A DNA stretch of 64,000 nt from Heligmosomoides polygyrus polygyrus (GCA_947396885.1 OX377206.1:4974658-5038657); one strand, 5' to 3'; shown: positions 31,366 to 41,485, numbered from the stretch's first letter. Numbers and translations are program-made. Notes: a model not told the origin generated them from the sequence alone.

Positions 31366-32604
31366 CGGACAAACTCTTGTATATATAGGTGGTGATTACA
31401 GTTCAGCTTCCTTGTTTAAGCTCAACAACATATAAGACCACGTCGCTACTCTAGCATTCCTTGTGCAACTAAAGTTTTATTTTAGAACGAGTAAGGCTTG
31501 CGGTCAGGTCAGTCAGTAATTCGATCAGCTATATGCTCGGCACTCGCGCCTCAAACCGACGACACGGAACATCTCGACAGTCTAAGTCCTTTATTCTGCT
31601 TGGTCTTTCGATTGCCATTACTTTTGTACTTGCAGCAATCAGTCAGGCAGCCGAGTGTCGATGTCTAGGTTTGACCGGCTTGATGTAATCGCGCTGTGGC
31701 ATGAATAACTCTCGTTTTGAACTCTGTAATGACCGTAAGCCTTTTAGGGCGAAGTATGTAGAAAAGACAAGGGGAGTTTCGTCATTACAGTTCTCACTTG
31801 ATCATTACAGCCCTTTTCGACGACGGCTCTGAATGGTCGCTAGAACTGGAAGATCTCTTGGGGCCACAGGCGTCTCGGTTCTGTGGAGAGGTCCGGGCGC
31901 AACGGTTCCCTCACAAATCCCGCTGTCAGCATCGTATGTTGGTCTATGATCATACTCGTTTGACAATTCAGTTTTTGAGACATTACAGTCTCGTGTCGCC
32001 ATGCGAAATTTCCTTGTGAATTGTAGTTTTTATGTACTCTGTAATCTGTAACGTTCATCTGTTCTGTTTAGTAGTCACTAGTAGTTTTGCAGGCTTTAAG
32101 AGGTTTTAACTCAACCGTTCATCCCCGTGAGTTCAAGGCCTCCGTTAAGTTAGGAATAAAAGAGCTTTTCGACAATAAATTATGAATTGCTAAGGAACCG
32201 CCAGCAATGGGCAGCGAACCAACGACGTCACACCTGAAGAGAAGCGGCACTTCCTCTGCGCCACCGCTGCAGTTGGGTGGCGGTTCTTACGGAGCCATAA
32301 TGACTCGCCACGATAGACATAACTCCCGCAGTAGCTTCATTTTGCGATTTTGACACCCATATTCGTAGTCAGCATTCCGAGTTCTTCCTCATGATCCTGG
32401 TCTCAGCTTGAAGTTCTATGGGAGGTCGAAACCCTTCCCTAGTGAGCTATCATGCTGTTGCATCAATCTCATACTGTCCCTTCGACCTTGCATCCTTTTC
32501 ATATGAGCTCGGCACGTAGTTGATTTACAGAGTTGGATGAGACGTTGAAGAGCATTGCAGATGCTCTTCAAAAATGATTTCATTCATTCCATGTTCGACT
32601 CTCG

Positions 32605-33753
32605 ATGAACCTTTGCATCCTTGATGTTGCTATAGACGAGTGGTTTGTTCAGCGTAGCCAAGATTGGTACAACTCTTTATTGCGGCTTACGTTTCGGCGT
32701 CGTCGCCTTCTCGCGGTTGCATTCATGTCAAAGGTGGAGGCTCCTGTGCTAGATCGAATGCCCACCATCTACTGCCGGTATATTGACGATTGCTTTATCG
32801 TCTGTCCCACTCAACTCGAGATGGATACTTGCTTTGAGTTACTCAACCGGCAGTCAACCCACATTAAATTTACACGGGAGAAACCGCAGGAGAACTGGCT
32901 CGCATTCCACAATGTGCAGATCCATCTTTCTGACGGGGTTTACCGAACCAGGTGGTACCGGAAGCCGGCAAGCAAGAACATCATTGTTAACTGCGCATCG
33001 GCTCACCCATTCAGTATGAAAAGAGCCGTGGTTCAGAATATGTTCCGCACTGCTCGAGCGGTTTCATCTGAAACCGCGGAAAGGGCCTACTCTGTGAATA
33101 TGGCGCACCGCATCGCGATTCAGAATGGATATGCTCCCACTGGCGGGGCTAGTGGGCAGAGACGACAGCAAAGAACCGTTGAGGAATCGCAGCGAGAGCG
33201 GTCAAAGGTGGCATTCTGTGTCCAGTTCATTTCGGACGCTCTGACCGCAGCCATCCGTGGCTGCGTTAGGAAGGCTGAGCTGCAAGACGATGTGAGGGTG
33301 GTAGCAGTGCCACCTAACAACCTTAAGAAGCAGCTGGTCCGAAACCGTTTGTATGACCGCCTATGCACAACACCATCATGTGTTGTTTGTCCTTTTGGGA
33401 AGGTTGGTGACTGTCAAACGTCTGGTGTGGTGTACCTGATCAGATGTACGGAGTGCGGAGAGGAGTATGTGGGGGAAACAGGTAGGCCCTTGTGCGTAAG
33501 GATCAAGGAGCACTTGAACGGGTTGCGCAGGTCCCAAGTCTCCACTCCCTTGGGCGAGCACAGGGTGCGGCGGCACGCGAACAGCTGTTTTGGCGAGGAG
33601 GTCAAGATCCTTGCGCGTGAAGATGAGATTTCGGCGCGCCGAACTCTCGAGGCGCTGTACATTGCGGCGAGGTCCCCCCAAATCAATAGGAAGGACGAGT
33701 GCTTGGCTGTGACCCAGGAGCTGGCGCCGTACGTCGCCCTGTGTGGGTTTTGA
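32605..33753 (+). CDS. Penelope-like RT fragment with GIY-YIG nuclease
   Basis: A 382-codon open frame, intact to its stop. The first about 35 codons are read-through from the terminal repeat. Residues 55-160 are the C-terminal part of a reverse transcriptase with the catalytic YIDD (CRYIDDCF, residues 60-63) and LAFHNVQIHLSDG. Residues about 272-355 form the GIY-YIG endonuclease: SGVVYLIRCTECGEEYVGE, R of CVRIKEH, E of LEALYI and N of QINRKDE, with a CTTPSCVVC cysteine motif before it. In Penelope-like elements this nuclease primes integration. Motifs 1-3 of the RT are missing, so it is probably inactive even though open. Confidence 0.85.
   Translation: MNLCILDVAIDEWFVQRSQDWYNSLLRLTFRRRRLLAVAFMSKVEAPVLDRMPTIYCRYIDDCFIVCPTQLEMDTCFELLNRQSTHIKFTREKPQENWLAFHNVQIHLSDGVYRTRWYRKPASKNIIVNCASAHPFSMKRAVVQNMFRTARAVSSETAERAYSVNMAHRIAIQNGYAPTGGASGQRRQQRTVEESQRERSKVAFCVQFISDALTAAIRGCVRKAELQDDVRVVAVPPNNLKKQLVRNRLYDRLCTTPSCVVCPFGKVGDCQTSGVVYLIRCTECGEEYVGETGRPLCVRIKEHLNGLRRSQVSTPLGEHRVRRHANSCFGEEVKILAREDEISARRTLEALYIAARSPQINRKDECLAVTQELAPYVALCGF
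32691..32713 (-). ncRNA. Inverted copy of the hammerhead-like motif
   Basis: The left terminal repeat carries, on the minus strand, GGCGACGACGCCGAAAC, the same as 34003-34019. A U4-side core is not complete here. Confidence 0.3.
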
Positions 33754-33994
33754 CCTCTGGGTCATGACCCGTTAGGTCCCTAAGGCGGGTGGTCCCCCGG
33801 GCTCTAAGCTCATTCACCCATCTTTCGTCCAGTCAGGGTGACGGTGGACGCCTTTTGTCCACATCTAAGGTTAGCCATGTTTTCGACTCCTTTCGGCATC
33901 GTTTTCGTAGTCTCTTAGCCTTTTGGATGGGTTCCTGCAGGATGAAATGGCATTTGGGAGGGTAGCTTCTCAGATACTTCGACTTTTCCAGGCT

Positions 33995-34019
33995 CCGAAG
34001 AAGGCGACGACGCCGAAAC
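33995..34019 (+). ncRNA. Hammerhead-ribozyme-like motif in the Penelope terminus
   Basis: CCGAAGA (33995-34001), then GGCG-ACGA-CGCC as a perfect 4-bp stem II, then GAAAC. This matches the hammerhead core CUGANGA..stem II..GAAA except C for the invariant U4. Hammerheads are known in termini of Penelope-like elements. The U4 change predicts weak or no cleavage, and stems I and III were not confirmed; stem III would be broken by the MITE. Confidence 0.45.
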
Positions 34020-34033
34020 GTAAGCCGCAATAA

Positions 34034-34369
34034 GGCCTCGTGCATACTTCCCGTCGCCGCGATTGAATCGCGGCGATGAGTTTTGCAGAGCGACGCGAAA
34101 GAATTTGAATTTCTCTGTGCTCGTCGCATCGCCCATCGCTCTGCAAGGGAGCGCGACGGCGATCCGTCCAGGATCAACGCTAAACACCGCGCGCGGCGCG
34201 AAAAAGTATGCCATGCCCGCGATGGGCGCGGGAAGCCATCGCGCATGCCGACTGCCACTGTTGCGGCGGCCGCAGCGAGGTTTTCTTTGACTATTCGGCC
34301 GCGTGCGGCGGAATGGCCATGAACTGAGCGCCGCGATGGCATCGCGGCGATGGAAGTATGCCCCCGGCC
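34034..34369. mobile_element. PIF/Harbinger-like MITE, family C
   Basis: 336 bp; GGCCTCGTGCATACTTCC to GGAAGTATGCCCCCGGCC, TAA at 34031-34033 and 34370-34372. The empty site GCAATAAAGAG is seen in inverse at 32674-32684 in the left Penelope terminus. Confidence 0.88.
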
Positions 34370-34748
34370 TAAAGAGTTGTACCAATCTTGGCTACGCTGA
34401 ACAAACCACTCGTCTATAGCGATTTCATTCATTTTGTTATTAAATTCTTAATTAACTCCTGTGGATCACCATGCACAAAAAAGACTCTGCTCTCCCATTT
34501 ATTTCGACAAATATAGATTTACAGCAACAAGCAACAACAACCATTCACAACAATCATTCATCTAGATTTACAATAATTCACAGCAATCAACATTCACAAC
34601 AAAATTCCTCCTTTTCATCCAATTTGCTAAATATCTGTTTACTACAATCCACAAGAATCACCGTTCACATTAAAACTGCGCTCAATGCCACATATTCAAC
34701 GATCACATAGAGCACATCACCCCAGCTTGCTATTCTTACGACAGATCT

Positions 34749-35504
34749 TCATGTTGATCAAGTGGATAATTCACCGATGAATATGAAAAAAAGAGATCCC
34801 GAACAGCAACTCCATCCTAGTAGAAGGACACTAACGATGGAAATTATAAACCATCGATCTCGCTTCTACGTCTCCGGTTTGCGAAATGGAACCTGACATG
34901 ATCAGACTCTCGTAATCTTTGAATAACTGCTTGTGTGGTTGAGAGATCTTCATGTGGTCAAATTTCTGCAGCTGAGCCCTGAAAATATACTGATATTTAT
35001 GCACGCAAGTGATAACATGCCTGCAAACCTCTTAGATCTAAATTTCCCTATACTTTGCGGCAAACATATACAGCACCGGACTCCTGTTGTGAGAGAACAA
35101 ATTTCGGAGTACGGTAGACAGTCCGTGGTGTGGGCGGCACGGAAGGCCCTAGAAGCGCGGGAGCGCGGGAAGAGGCGGCCACGGAGGGCCGGAGGGCCAG
35201 TGTTCATCTTCGTCTCGTCGGACTCCGGGAAGAGACAGTCAGTCCCGTTGGAATTAGGTTCTTTTTCTTCAGGGAGAGGGTCTTCTCTGGCGCGCGCCGT
35301 CTCCTCACGTATCGTGCCCGGCCCGCAGCGTCAACTTCTCCGACATCTAATTTAGTTTGTAATAGGTCTTTGTTTCTCATCATTGTCGTGTTTGTTTTGT
35401 GTTCTAATAAAGCGTTTTATCGCGGTGTGCTGTGCCCGTCTATTGGGTTTTAGCCCATATATCTCTGTGCTTTTCTTGGGGTCTGTAAATTCAAAGAAAC
35501 CTAA
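34749..35504 (+). other. Unclassified stretch with one Arg-rich ORF
   Basis: An open frame at 34933-35355 (140 aa, contains RERGKRRPRRAGG) is followed by AATAAA at 35406-35411. There are no splice signals or known motifs. It could be the end of an LTR or a chance frame. Confidence 0.25.
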
Positions 35505-35758
35505 AGGCCCCCGCAGATTTTTGCGGCGTCGCCGTTGCCCTATGCTTAACCATAGGGCAGAGACACAGAGCTCGCCGCCAGCGGCGCCGCTGGCCGGACG
35601 GTCGATGCGAGCGCGCGATCGTCATCGGGGCGCGTTATTGTTAAGCACCAGTCGGTCCCGACTAGAAACAGTACAGTACCTCGCCGTCACCCTTCCCACT
35701 GATGATGAGTCAAGCCGCTGAGCGGCGCCGCTGGCCGCCGCAGAAGTCTGTGGCGGCC
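35505..35758. mobile_element. Family E-like MITE
   Basis: GGCCCCCGCAGATTTTTGCGGC to GCCGCAGAAGTCTGTGGCGGCC between TAA and TTAA. The interior has GCGGCGCCGCTGGCC twice in opposite halves and an ACCATAGGGCAG block shared with 46438-46577. Confidence 0.65.
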
Positions 35759-35759
35759 T

Positions 35760-37692
35760 TAACTCGCCACAAAAACCGCGACTTTACGGTTTTTGCGTCT
35801 TTTCGATAAAACTTGCATAAAGTCACCCTTTGAAAAACCATAGGCATACTTGAGCTCAAGAGCTCGATTGGTATACATATTTCATATGGAGCCATGAAAA
35901 TGTCCGAAATCGACTTGAAAACTTGCGCTCCATTGCGAAATGGATGGCCAAAACGAACAAGCGGAGCAGGCTCTTTGCGATTATAGCAGCTTATTTCCCA
36001 GGACTTGCATGTTTTCGGAGTATCTCAAGCATGACGTACGTCGCCAGGCCTCTGTCATTCCAGGAGTCCTTCGAGAGTGCATCGTGCACAATGCATATAT
36101 GGTCGAACCTATCAATCGAGTGGGCGCAGCAGCTTGTTGAGTGAACGTTTGGGTAGTTTTACAGAAATTCTGAGCCGCCCCTACTCAGAAATCGCTGCAC
36201 TCTGTCCCGGCAAGACTTTGGAGGGCGCCGTGCACAGTGTATATAGGATCGAACCAATCAATCGAGTGGGCGCGACCGCTCGCAAATTGCGCAAGAGGGC
36301 GTGTTCTGAGGGCAATAACTCTGTCAAGTTTGAATCCTTCCGGCTAAAACTTGTGGATTTTGCAAGCCTTAAAAAGTTCGAGAAGCGCGCTGAAACACAG
36401 CGAAGTAGCTTATGATTGAACAAAGCTATGAAGCTACAACGGTGCGAAAATGCAGGTTAGCCTTGTGTGACACGATTTTTTCCGAGTTCAGTCGACTACT
36501 GCGGAAAGACGAGTAGAGCTCACAGCATGAAAATGCGTGTGCGAGCACGAGACTGAAAACACTTTACGAACTTCTTAACTCGCATGCCCGTTGCGGGACC
36601 TCGGTGACATCTCTTGTAAACCTGGATGCTCGTTGCATAATGTGAGCGGTACGTCTTCTAGACACAAAGATCTGTTGCACGACGACGGCAGCAGATCATC
36701 TGAATCTAGACGCTCGTGGAACAACGTCTTGAAAACACCCCGGACAGACGGACAGGCGTTCACTCTTTTAAGGATGTTATTCCATAAACTCACATTGTCT
36801 TCTTGACTGCGTCTTATTTACCGCTTTTTGGTTATTTTATGCAATTTTAGGAAAATCTGCACATAAAGGAATGTAGAAAGAAGAGCTCCCGTTATGACGC
36901 GAATTGGCGTCGAACCCGTCAAACGCATTACAACGGGTGGGGACTGCTCTAATTGCTCACCTACACAAACGACCATTGGAATTCTCCATACATTCCCAAA
37001 CTAAGCTCGTTTTTCCGAGCAGCTAATGCTCTACGAAAGCGAAACAAAGAACTTCACCTGGTAAACCACGCGGCCTCGAGAACGTCTTCACCATGAGCGG
37101 CTGCATCACCAGATTTGTATTTCATCAAGCAGACGAAGAACATCCCAGACACGGTACCGTACATCAGATCCTCCCTGTTGTTGTGGCTGAAAATCTTACA
37201 TAGAAAACTGCTTGACGAGATGTGTTCCGTTAAAAGGTTACTAGGTCGTTAAGTATGTAAAATGCAGCTTAAAATGTTGGCGACCGCGTGACACGATGTT
37301 GTGTCACAACCTTTCGGCCGTGTAGGACAATGTGACAGGATTTCTTGTCGCAGCCTTGTATCCTGTTTTTCTAGTTCGATTCAGTTCTATCGAAGGAACT
37401 ATTTCGTGCATGTGTACTTCATCTTCAGATGCTACTGTAAAGATAGTGGTCCGCGAAAACAATATCCGATCATTGATTTATCGCGCTTCTCCACAAATAA
37501 AGGCTTCAATTATCAAACAACTATCGATGTTGCAAAAAATCGATTAGTCCCACGCATCAGAAACTTGAAGGTCGCGCAATCGTCAACAATTTAAAGGAGC
37601 GTTTAGAGGATCCTAGCGTTCTACCCCTCGTCCCCCTAGCCCGTGCACCCCCCAACCCTCTGGGCTTGCTCGAGAGTCCAGTGGCTGCCTTA
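35760..37692. other. Repeats, no gene seen
   Basis: TCAATCGAGTGGGCGC occurs at about 36112 and 36258 within related 150-bp segments (TATATGG/TATAGGATCGAACC before it) and once more at 43798. The segment 36645-36735 resembles the Helitron interior near 30235 and 30790 (CTGAATCTAGACGCTC). No exon is supported. Confidence 0.45.
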
Positions 37693-37838
37693 ACCCTAGT
37701 TTATGCTAGTCCCGTTGCGCGGCTCCCGTTGCGCGGCATGGCACGATGGGCGAGATAGATATCGACCGGGCGCGAAAAATCGATATCTATGGCGGTCGTG
37801 GTGCCGCGCGGCGTAGCGGCTTAAGCATAAACTAAGGC
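37693..37838. mobile_element. PIF/Harbinger-like MITE, family D
   Basis: 146 bp; ACCCTAGTTTATGC to GCATAAACTAAGGC, TTA flanks. The core GATATCGACCGGGCGCGAAA is shared with the other D copies. Confidence 0.8.
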
Positions 37839-37917
37839 TTACGAGATAGTGGAGACGCATACATTTATTTGCCACGCCTCCGTTTAAAGGGCGGGAGAAG
37901 AACGGCATTCCGCCAGC

Positions 37918-38036
37918 GTTTAGTGTGCGCGCGATGCACGACGCGATGTATTGATAAGCTCCGGTATTGATCGCGCGACACGATGAATCGATATGGGAGC
38001 TTATCATTGTATTGCATCGCGCATCACGTGCACACT
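37918..38036. mobile_element. Family B-related MITE (variant H)
   Basis: CGTTTAGTGTGCGCGCGA to CGTGCACACTAAACG as in family B, but the centre is GATAAGCTCC..GGAGCTTATC with CGATGAATCGATATG, as in family F. A second H copy lies at about 46590-46720. Confidence 0.65.
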
Positions 38037-38194
38037 AAACGACCCACAACGGACAAAAAGAAAACGACTTCATCGTTAACCGTCTGTTTTAGAAAACAAG
38101 TCAAATTCGTGGCATGAAAGCGGAAAAACGGAAACAGATCTACCCTACCGGTGTATCTTCATTAGCTACACAATTTTTTAGAAGCTTTTTCTAA

Positions 38195-38390
38195 GGAGCT
38201 GGTGAACTTCCGTGGTAGCGTGGTCGGCGTAGGCGCAAGATCGCGATCGCCATGATCGATGGTTTGGGTTCAGCTCAGGACAATCAAGCCTTCCATCCTT
38301 TCGGCGTTGATGAAATGCTACTGCACTTCTTTGGAAAGACGAGACACTAGTTTGGTCAGAGTTGGTCATCCCACAAAGGGATTGACTAAT
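38195..38390 (+). mobile_element. Degenerate tRNA-like SINE (family SINE-1)
   Basis: Matches 24437-24732 along its length (GTGGTCGGCGTAGGCGC head, GGTTTGGGTTCAG B-box region, CAAGCCTTCCATCC body, CACAAAGGGATTGA end). It abuts the Helitron-like element on the right. Confidence 0.55.
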
Positions 38391-38890
38391 ATATAAAGCA
38401 GCAAGCGTGTGTGTGTGTGTGCGTGTGTCCGTCCGTCACACTTGAGTTAGGGCGCGGCAGCCGAACACGTCGGCGACCGTGCATGGCGAGCCGCAGACGT
38501 GCCGAACACGTCGGCGGCACGAAACTTCGGCCCTGAGGGTAATCGAGGTCGCTGAACACGAATCTAAAGTCGGATCAATCGATATCGATCGATATTATCG
38601 ATTTTTTGAGTATGGCGTTCAAGTGGCGCGAAACTTCGGCCTTGGGGGTAATCGAGGTCGCTGAACACGAATCTGAAGTCGGATCAATCGATATCGATCG
38701 ATATTATCGATTTTTTGAGGATCACGTTGAGGAAGATCAGCCGATCCATGTCGATTAACATAATGGTCAGAAGGCCTAGGAAAGAATAGGAAAACCGTAG
38801 CGGCCATGGCGTCCTATTCTCGGGGTTTGGGGGCTAAGCCCCCAACCAGTCGTAGGCGGCCGCTAGGCCGCCGAACGACTGGTTGACTAA
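38391..38890 (+). mobile_element. Non-autonomous Helitron-like element
   Basis: A TATATAAAGCAGCAAGCGTG start with a following GTGTGTGTCCGTCCGTC run resembles the Helitron-like 5' ends at 55546 and 56560. The 3' end has two hairpins, TTGGGGGCTAAGCCCCCAA (38827-38845) and CCAGTCGT..ACGACTGG (38846-38882), then TTGACTAA|T. The terminal CTAA fits CTRR and the next base is T. Internally it has two 42-bp minisatellite units (38461-38520) and a 109-bp tandem duplication (38521-38735, with GATCGATATTATCGATTTTT). No coding capacity. The exact 5' end is uncertain. Confidence 0.65.
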
Positions 38891-39436
38891 TATTATACTA
38901 TCCCTTATTCTTCGCTTTACAGTGAAATCCGTTGTACGGCTGTCGGCTCCCGAAATTTTAAGGATAAAGAGTGATAGTCGACGTTAATCAATCTCTGCTT
39001 GAGATGCGCCAGGTATTCTGCTTCTACGTGGAATCGCTAAAGCAGTTTGAATGCCCATCCGACCAACACACTGACTTGTGGTGGTCAGCCGATAGTCAAG
39101 ACAGTGTTTTATCTCCCCGACAGGTTTGAAGCCGTTTCACCGACCATGGAAGGACAGAAAGGTTGTTTTGCATAGGGGGGGGGGAAGACCCGAGACAAGA
39201 GCCACGATTCGGAGTGCACCCGACAGCCGCCGCCTTTCCCGACTACGCTATCACCCTCCCCAAACGCTGACTAGACTTTCCACACCTTCAGCTAGCTGGC
39301 TGCTAATAGCCGCGTGCAGTTCTGCATCATATTCTTCGCTTGGGAGAAATTTGCAAAAAAATTAGAACTTTGCTGTAACGTTTGCAACGTGATCCCATGA
39401 AGATTTAAGGTGAAAAACGCCCAACAAATATCTCCA
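38891..39436. other. No gene seen
   Basis: Non-coding apart from chance frames; a G10 tract stands at about 39175-39184. Confidence 0.4.
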
Positions 39437-39594
39437 GGGGTCGAATTCATCAACGACTAACCCACGAGTATAGGGGTAGAGATACCTACGATGGAGCCTG
39501 CGTCTCTGACTCCCACCTTATCTCTACTTGATTCTTATCTCTACCCCTTATACCCCGCATACCCACGGGTTTAATTGTTGATGAATCCGGCCCC
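39437..39594. mobile_element. MITE, family G
   Basis: GGGGTCGAATTCATCAACGA to TTGATGAATCCGGCCCC with long imperfect arms (GAGTATAGGGGTAGAGATA against its inverse). Related ends occur at 47876-48052 and 2041-2090. Target duplication not resolved. Confidence 0.65.
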
Positions 39595-39704
39595 AGTTCA
39601 ATTTGAACCCACAACAGGAGGAATGGCGCTAATAGTAACAACAAACAATGCTGTTATCGTATTAATTTTAAATTTTTTTAAATTTTACACAAACAATAAC
39701 TCAC

Positions 39705-39830
39705 TTGATGGAGATAATCGTCGTTGCCACTGCATAAACTCCTGTTTTGTCTTCTACTGCCCTCAAAGCCGTTTCAAACACACTTTCGTTTTCAATCGGA
39801 ATGCCACCAGGAAACTTCCAGCAATTGTTT
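39705..39830 (-). CDS. Nudix-box exon, catalytic residues altered
   Basis: 126 nt on the minus strand between GTTTCAG and GTGAGT; only the frame needing two preceding bases is open. The peptide reads CWKFPGGIPIENESVFETAL then RAVEDKTGVYAVATTIISIK. This aligns to the Nudix box Gx5Ex7REUxEExGU with the first Gly, first Glu, Arg and final Gly-Val in place, but RE is RA and EE is DK. The WKFPGG start and VxxIxSIK-like end resemble the NUDT6 group. Neighbouring exons were not found within the window; MITE 39437-39594 lies just downstream. It may be a catalytically dead paralogue or a gene fragment. Confidence 0.6.
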
Positions 39831-40124
39831 CTGAAACATGGATTCACGAATTGAAATAAATGTAACGCAGGGCTCAGACCGGTTCAGACAAGGCAGACAT
39901 AGACAGATTAGGGATCAAGATTGTACAGCCAGAAACAAGAGAAGCCTGAGAAAGAAAAGGAGTTAGTTACCTCCTCCACAATCTCTCCAGAGGGACGGAA
40001 AAGGTTACGTTAAGGTAAGGAGTCTTAAAACCAACGTGCGGCTTATTCTAGGGTTCTAGGGGGTGACAGAACCTCAGAAAGTCTCAATGAGAGAAAGCAC
40101 ACACACACCTGAAGAACGCCCTAA
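39831..40124. other. No gene seen
   Basis: Upstream of the Nudix exon on its strand; no second exon in matching phase recognised. Confidence 0.35.
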
Positions 40125-40258
40125 GGGCTCGTTTATACTTCGACGCCGAGCGACGCGACGCCACGTATTGTGGCCACATTGATCGGGCGACGCGATCGAC
40201 CAATTTGACCATTATACATACCGTCGCGTCGCTCGGCGTCGGAAGTATAAACAGGCGC
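40125..40258. mobile_element. Family A MITE
   Basis: 134 bp; GGGCTCGTTTATACTTCGAC to GTCGGAAGTATAAACAGGCGC, TAA flanks. Shares the TAA at 40259-40261 with the B copy to its right. Confidence 0.85.
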
Positions 40259-40261
40259 TAA

Positions 40262-40394
40262 GGGGTCGTTTAGTGAGCGCGCGACGCGTGACGCGACGCA
40301 TGTATAGCGGCGAAATTGATCGAGCGACGCGATTGATCAATTCGGCCACTACGCATGCATCGCGTCGCGCATCGCGCACACATTAAACGATCTT
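40262..40394. mobile_element. Family B MITE
   Basis: 133 bp; GGGGTCGTTTAGTGAGCGCG to CGCGCACACATTAAACGATC, TAA flanks. Confidence 0.85.
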
Positions 40395-40539
40395 TAAGCG
40401 GTTTGGCTACGAATCTCACCAGAAGGTCGATCATAGGGGTTCAGCTCCACACGGCCTGCTTCAATGAATGTTTTTGGGCGTTCCGTCGCAAAAAATTAAT
40501 ATGTATACCATCAGTATAATAGAAATATTATATAATGAA

Positions 40540-40632
40540 CAAAGGCCTTCCACCTGAAGGATTTCGACTCTTTCGCAACCGAAGCGGTCCTCAAAGCCCT
40601 ACTCACACTGGGCGCACCTACTCAGATTGCTT
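40540..40632 (+). pseudogene. Short RTE LINE fragment
   Basis: Reads HLKDFDSFATEAVLKALLTL then GAPTQIA, matching the 13620-13700 segment HLKKAFDSVETEAVVEVLL of the other LINE. Isolated fragment of about 90 bp. Confidence 0.65.
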
Positions 40633-41084
40633 CAAGAGCGCTAAACTGGGCACTTTTTAGAAAACAGAACAATTTCAGGACAAAGCAGATGAATCTTATG
40701 TCAAACCACACTCGTTTTAGGGAAATAAATGTTGGATCCATCCTAGTGGGGGACTTCACACTGACTCTCTGACAACGGCGGTTTTTTGCTGTTGCAAAGA
40801 GGACAATTTTTTTTTCAATTTCCTAGGTAGAGGAAACCACGATGTTCACACCTGTTTCGCCCCCCCCCCCCACACTTGGATAGATTTTATTGAAATGTTT
40901 TGTGATTTTTTTAAGTGTGTTAAACTTTTTGTCTTCTTATCAAGAACAGTATTCCTTTTCTTACTCTAAAATGTTGTAGCACGATGAATTTTCCGTATAG
41001 AGTTATTGCGCAAAAAAAATCTGAAAATGTATAGACGTCAGAATCGTTGAAAACTCAACCAATCAGTAGAAATGCAAAAGTGCA
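40633..41084. other. No gene seen
   Basis: AT-rich; a C10 tract lies at about 40860. Confidence 0.4.
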
Positions 41085-41220
41085 GCAACGCAGGAGAATC
41101 GAACTCCGACATTCCTCGCGTGAAGCAGCGTTACTACCCACTGTGCTCCGACCCACTCACCGGAAAAGGCACCGCGGGCGTACAAGAGACCGCAGAACTC
41201 GTGAGGCGCTGATTCCATTG
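41085..41220 (-). mobile_element. tRNA-like repeat (family SINE-2)
   Basis: On the minus strand GGAGCACAGTGGGTAGTA then GGAGTTCGATTCTCC forms an A-box/B-box pair with a perfect 4-bp T-stem (GGAG/CTCC). The acceptor stem is not formed, so this is a tRNA-derived repeat, not a tRNA gene. A degenerate copy is at 21478-21545. Confidence 0.55.
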
Positions 41221-41485
41221 TGACTTCAAGGATTCCTACTTGGCAAAGAAGAAACACATTTTTACACTAATTGAGGGGTGAGGATAACTCGCTGGTGCTA
41301 GGTGACTCGCTCTCTCCCGTTCAGACATACTCTTCAGACCCTTCCCTTATAAGGTTATCCCTCATAAGTAGTTCTTTGTTACCTTCGGTGCTCTGTGATT
41401 TTTGTATATTTGACAAATGAAGGCTCAAATAAAGAAAAATATATGAATGAGATACGAAGAGGGGTCGTGCTGTCACTGGGTATAG

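Larger units (their letters stand above)
28898..31395 (-). mobile_element. Helitron, internally deleted
   Basis: The boundaries come from comparison with the empty site in the left arm (CTGTAA|TGGGTT). On the minus strand the element starts TCACCACCTATATATAC at 31395 and ends ..GCAGCACTTG at 28898, inserted between A and T with no duplication, as Helitrons do. Two hairpins lie just before the 3' end: CCCGCGAAGCGGG and GACACGCC..GGCGTGTC. The terminal CTTG departs from the usual CTRR. It encodes only the C-terminal helicase part (29073-30010); the Rep domain is absent. A 52-bp tandem array (30931-31365) lies next to the 5' end. Confidence 0.82.
32588..34420 (+). mobile_element. Penelope-like element, 5'-truncated
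   Basis: Insertion defined by a 12-bp duplication GATTTCATTCAT (32576-32587, 34421-34432). The right terminus, read inward on the minus strand, is GCTATAGACGAGTGGTTTG; the same sequence stands in the left end at 32627, behind a 39-bp extension. Inverted terminal repeats with a one-sided extension are typical of Penelope-like elements. The right repeat is cut by the family C MITE 34034-34369. The ORF is at 32605-33753. The left repeat runs straight into the ORF, so upstream reverse transcriptase is lost. Confidence 0.82.
28385..34748 (+). repeat. Right arm of the inverted duplication, twice interrupted
   Basis: Segments 28385-28897, 31396-32587 and 34433-34748 together correspond to the left arm. 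The interruptions are a Helitron (28898-31395) and a Penelope-like element (32588-34420 plus its 12-bp duplication). The last segment repeats TTTGTTATTAAATTCTTAA found at 25787-25805 in reverse. Confidence 0.82.

Noticed and set aside
34933..35355. 140-codon Arg-rich gene
   Set aside because: No motif, no splice support; listed only as an open frame in an unclassified stretch.
41085..41220. tRNA gene on the minus strand
   Set aside because: Only the T arm is good; no acceptor or anticodon stem, and a second degenerate copy exists at 21478.
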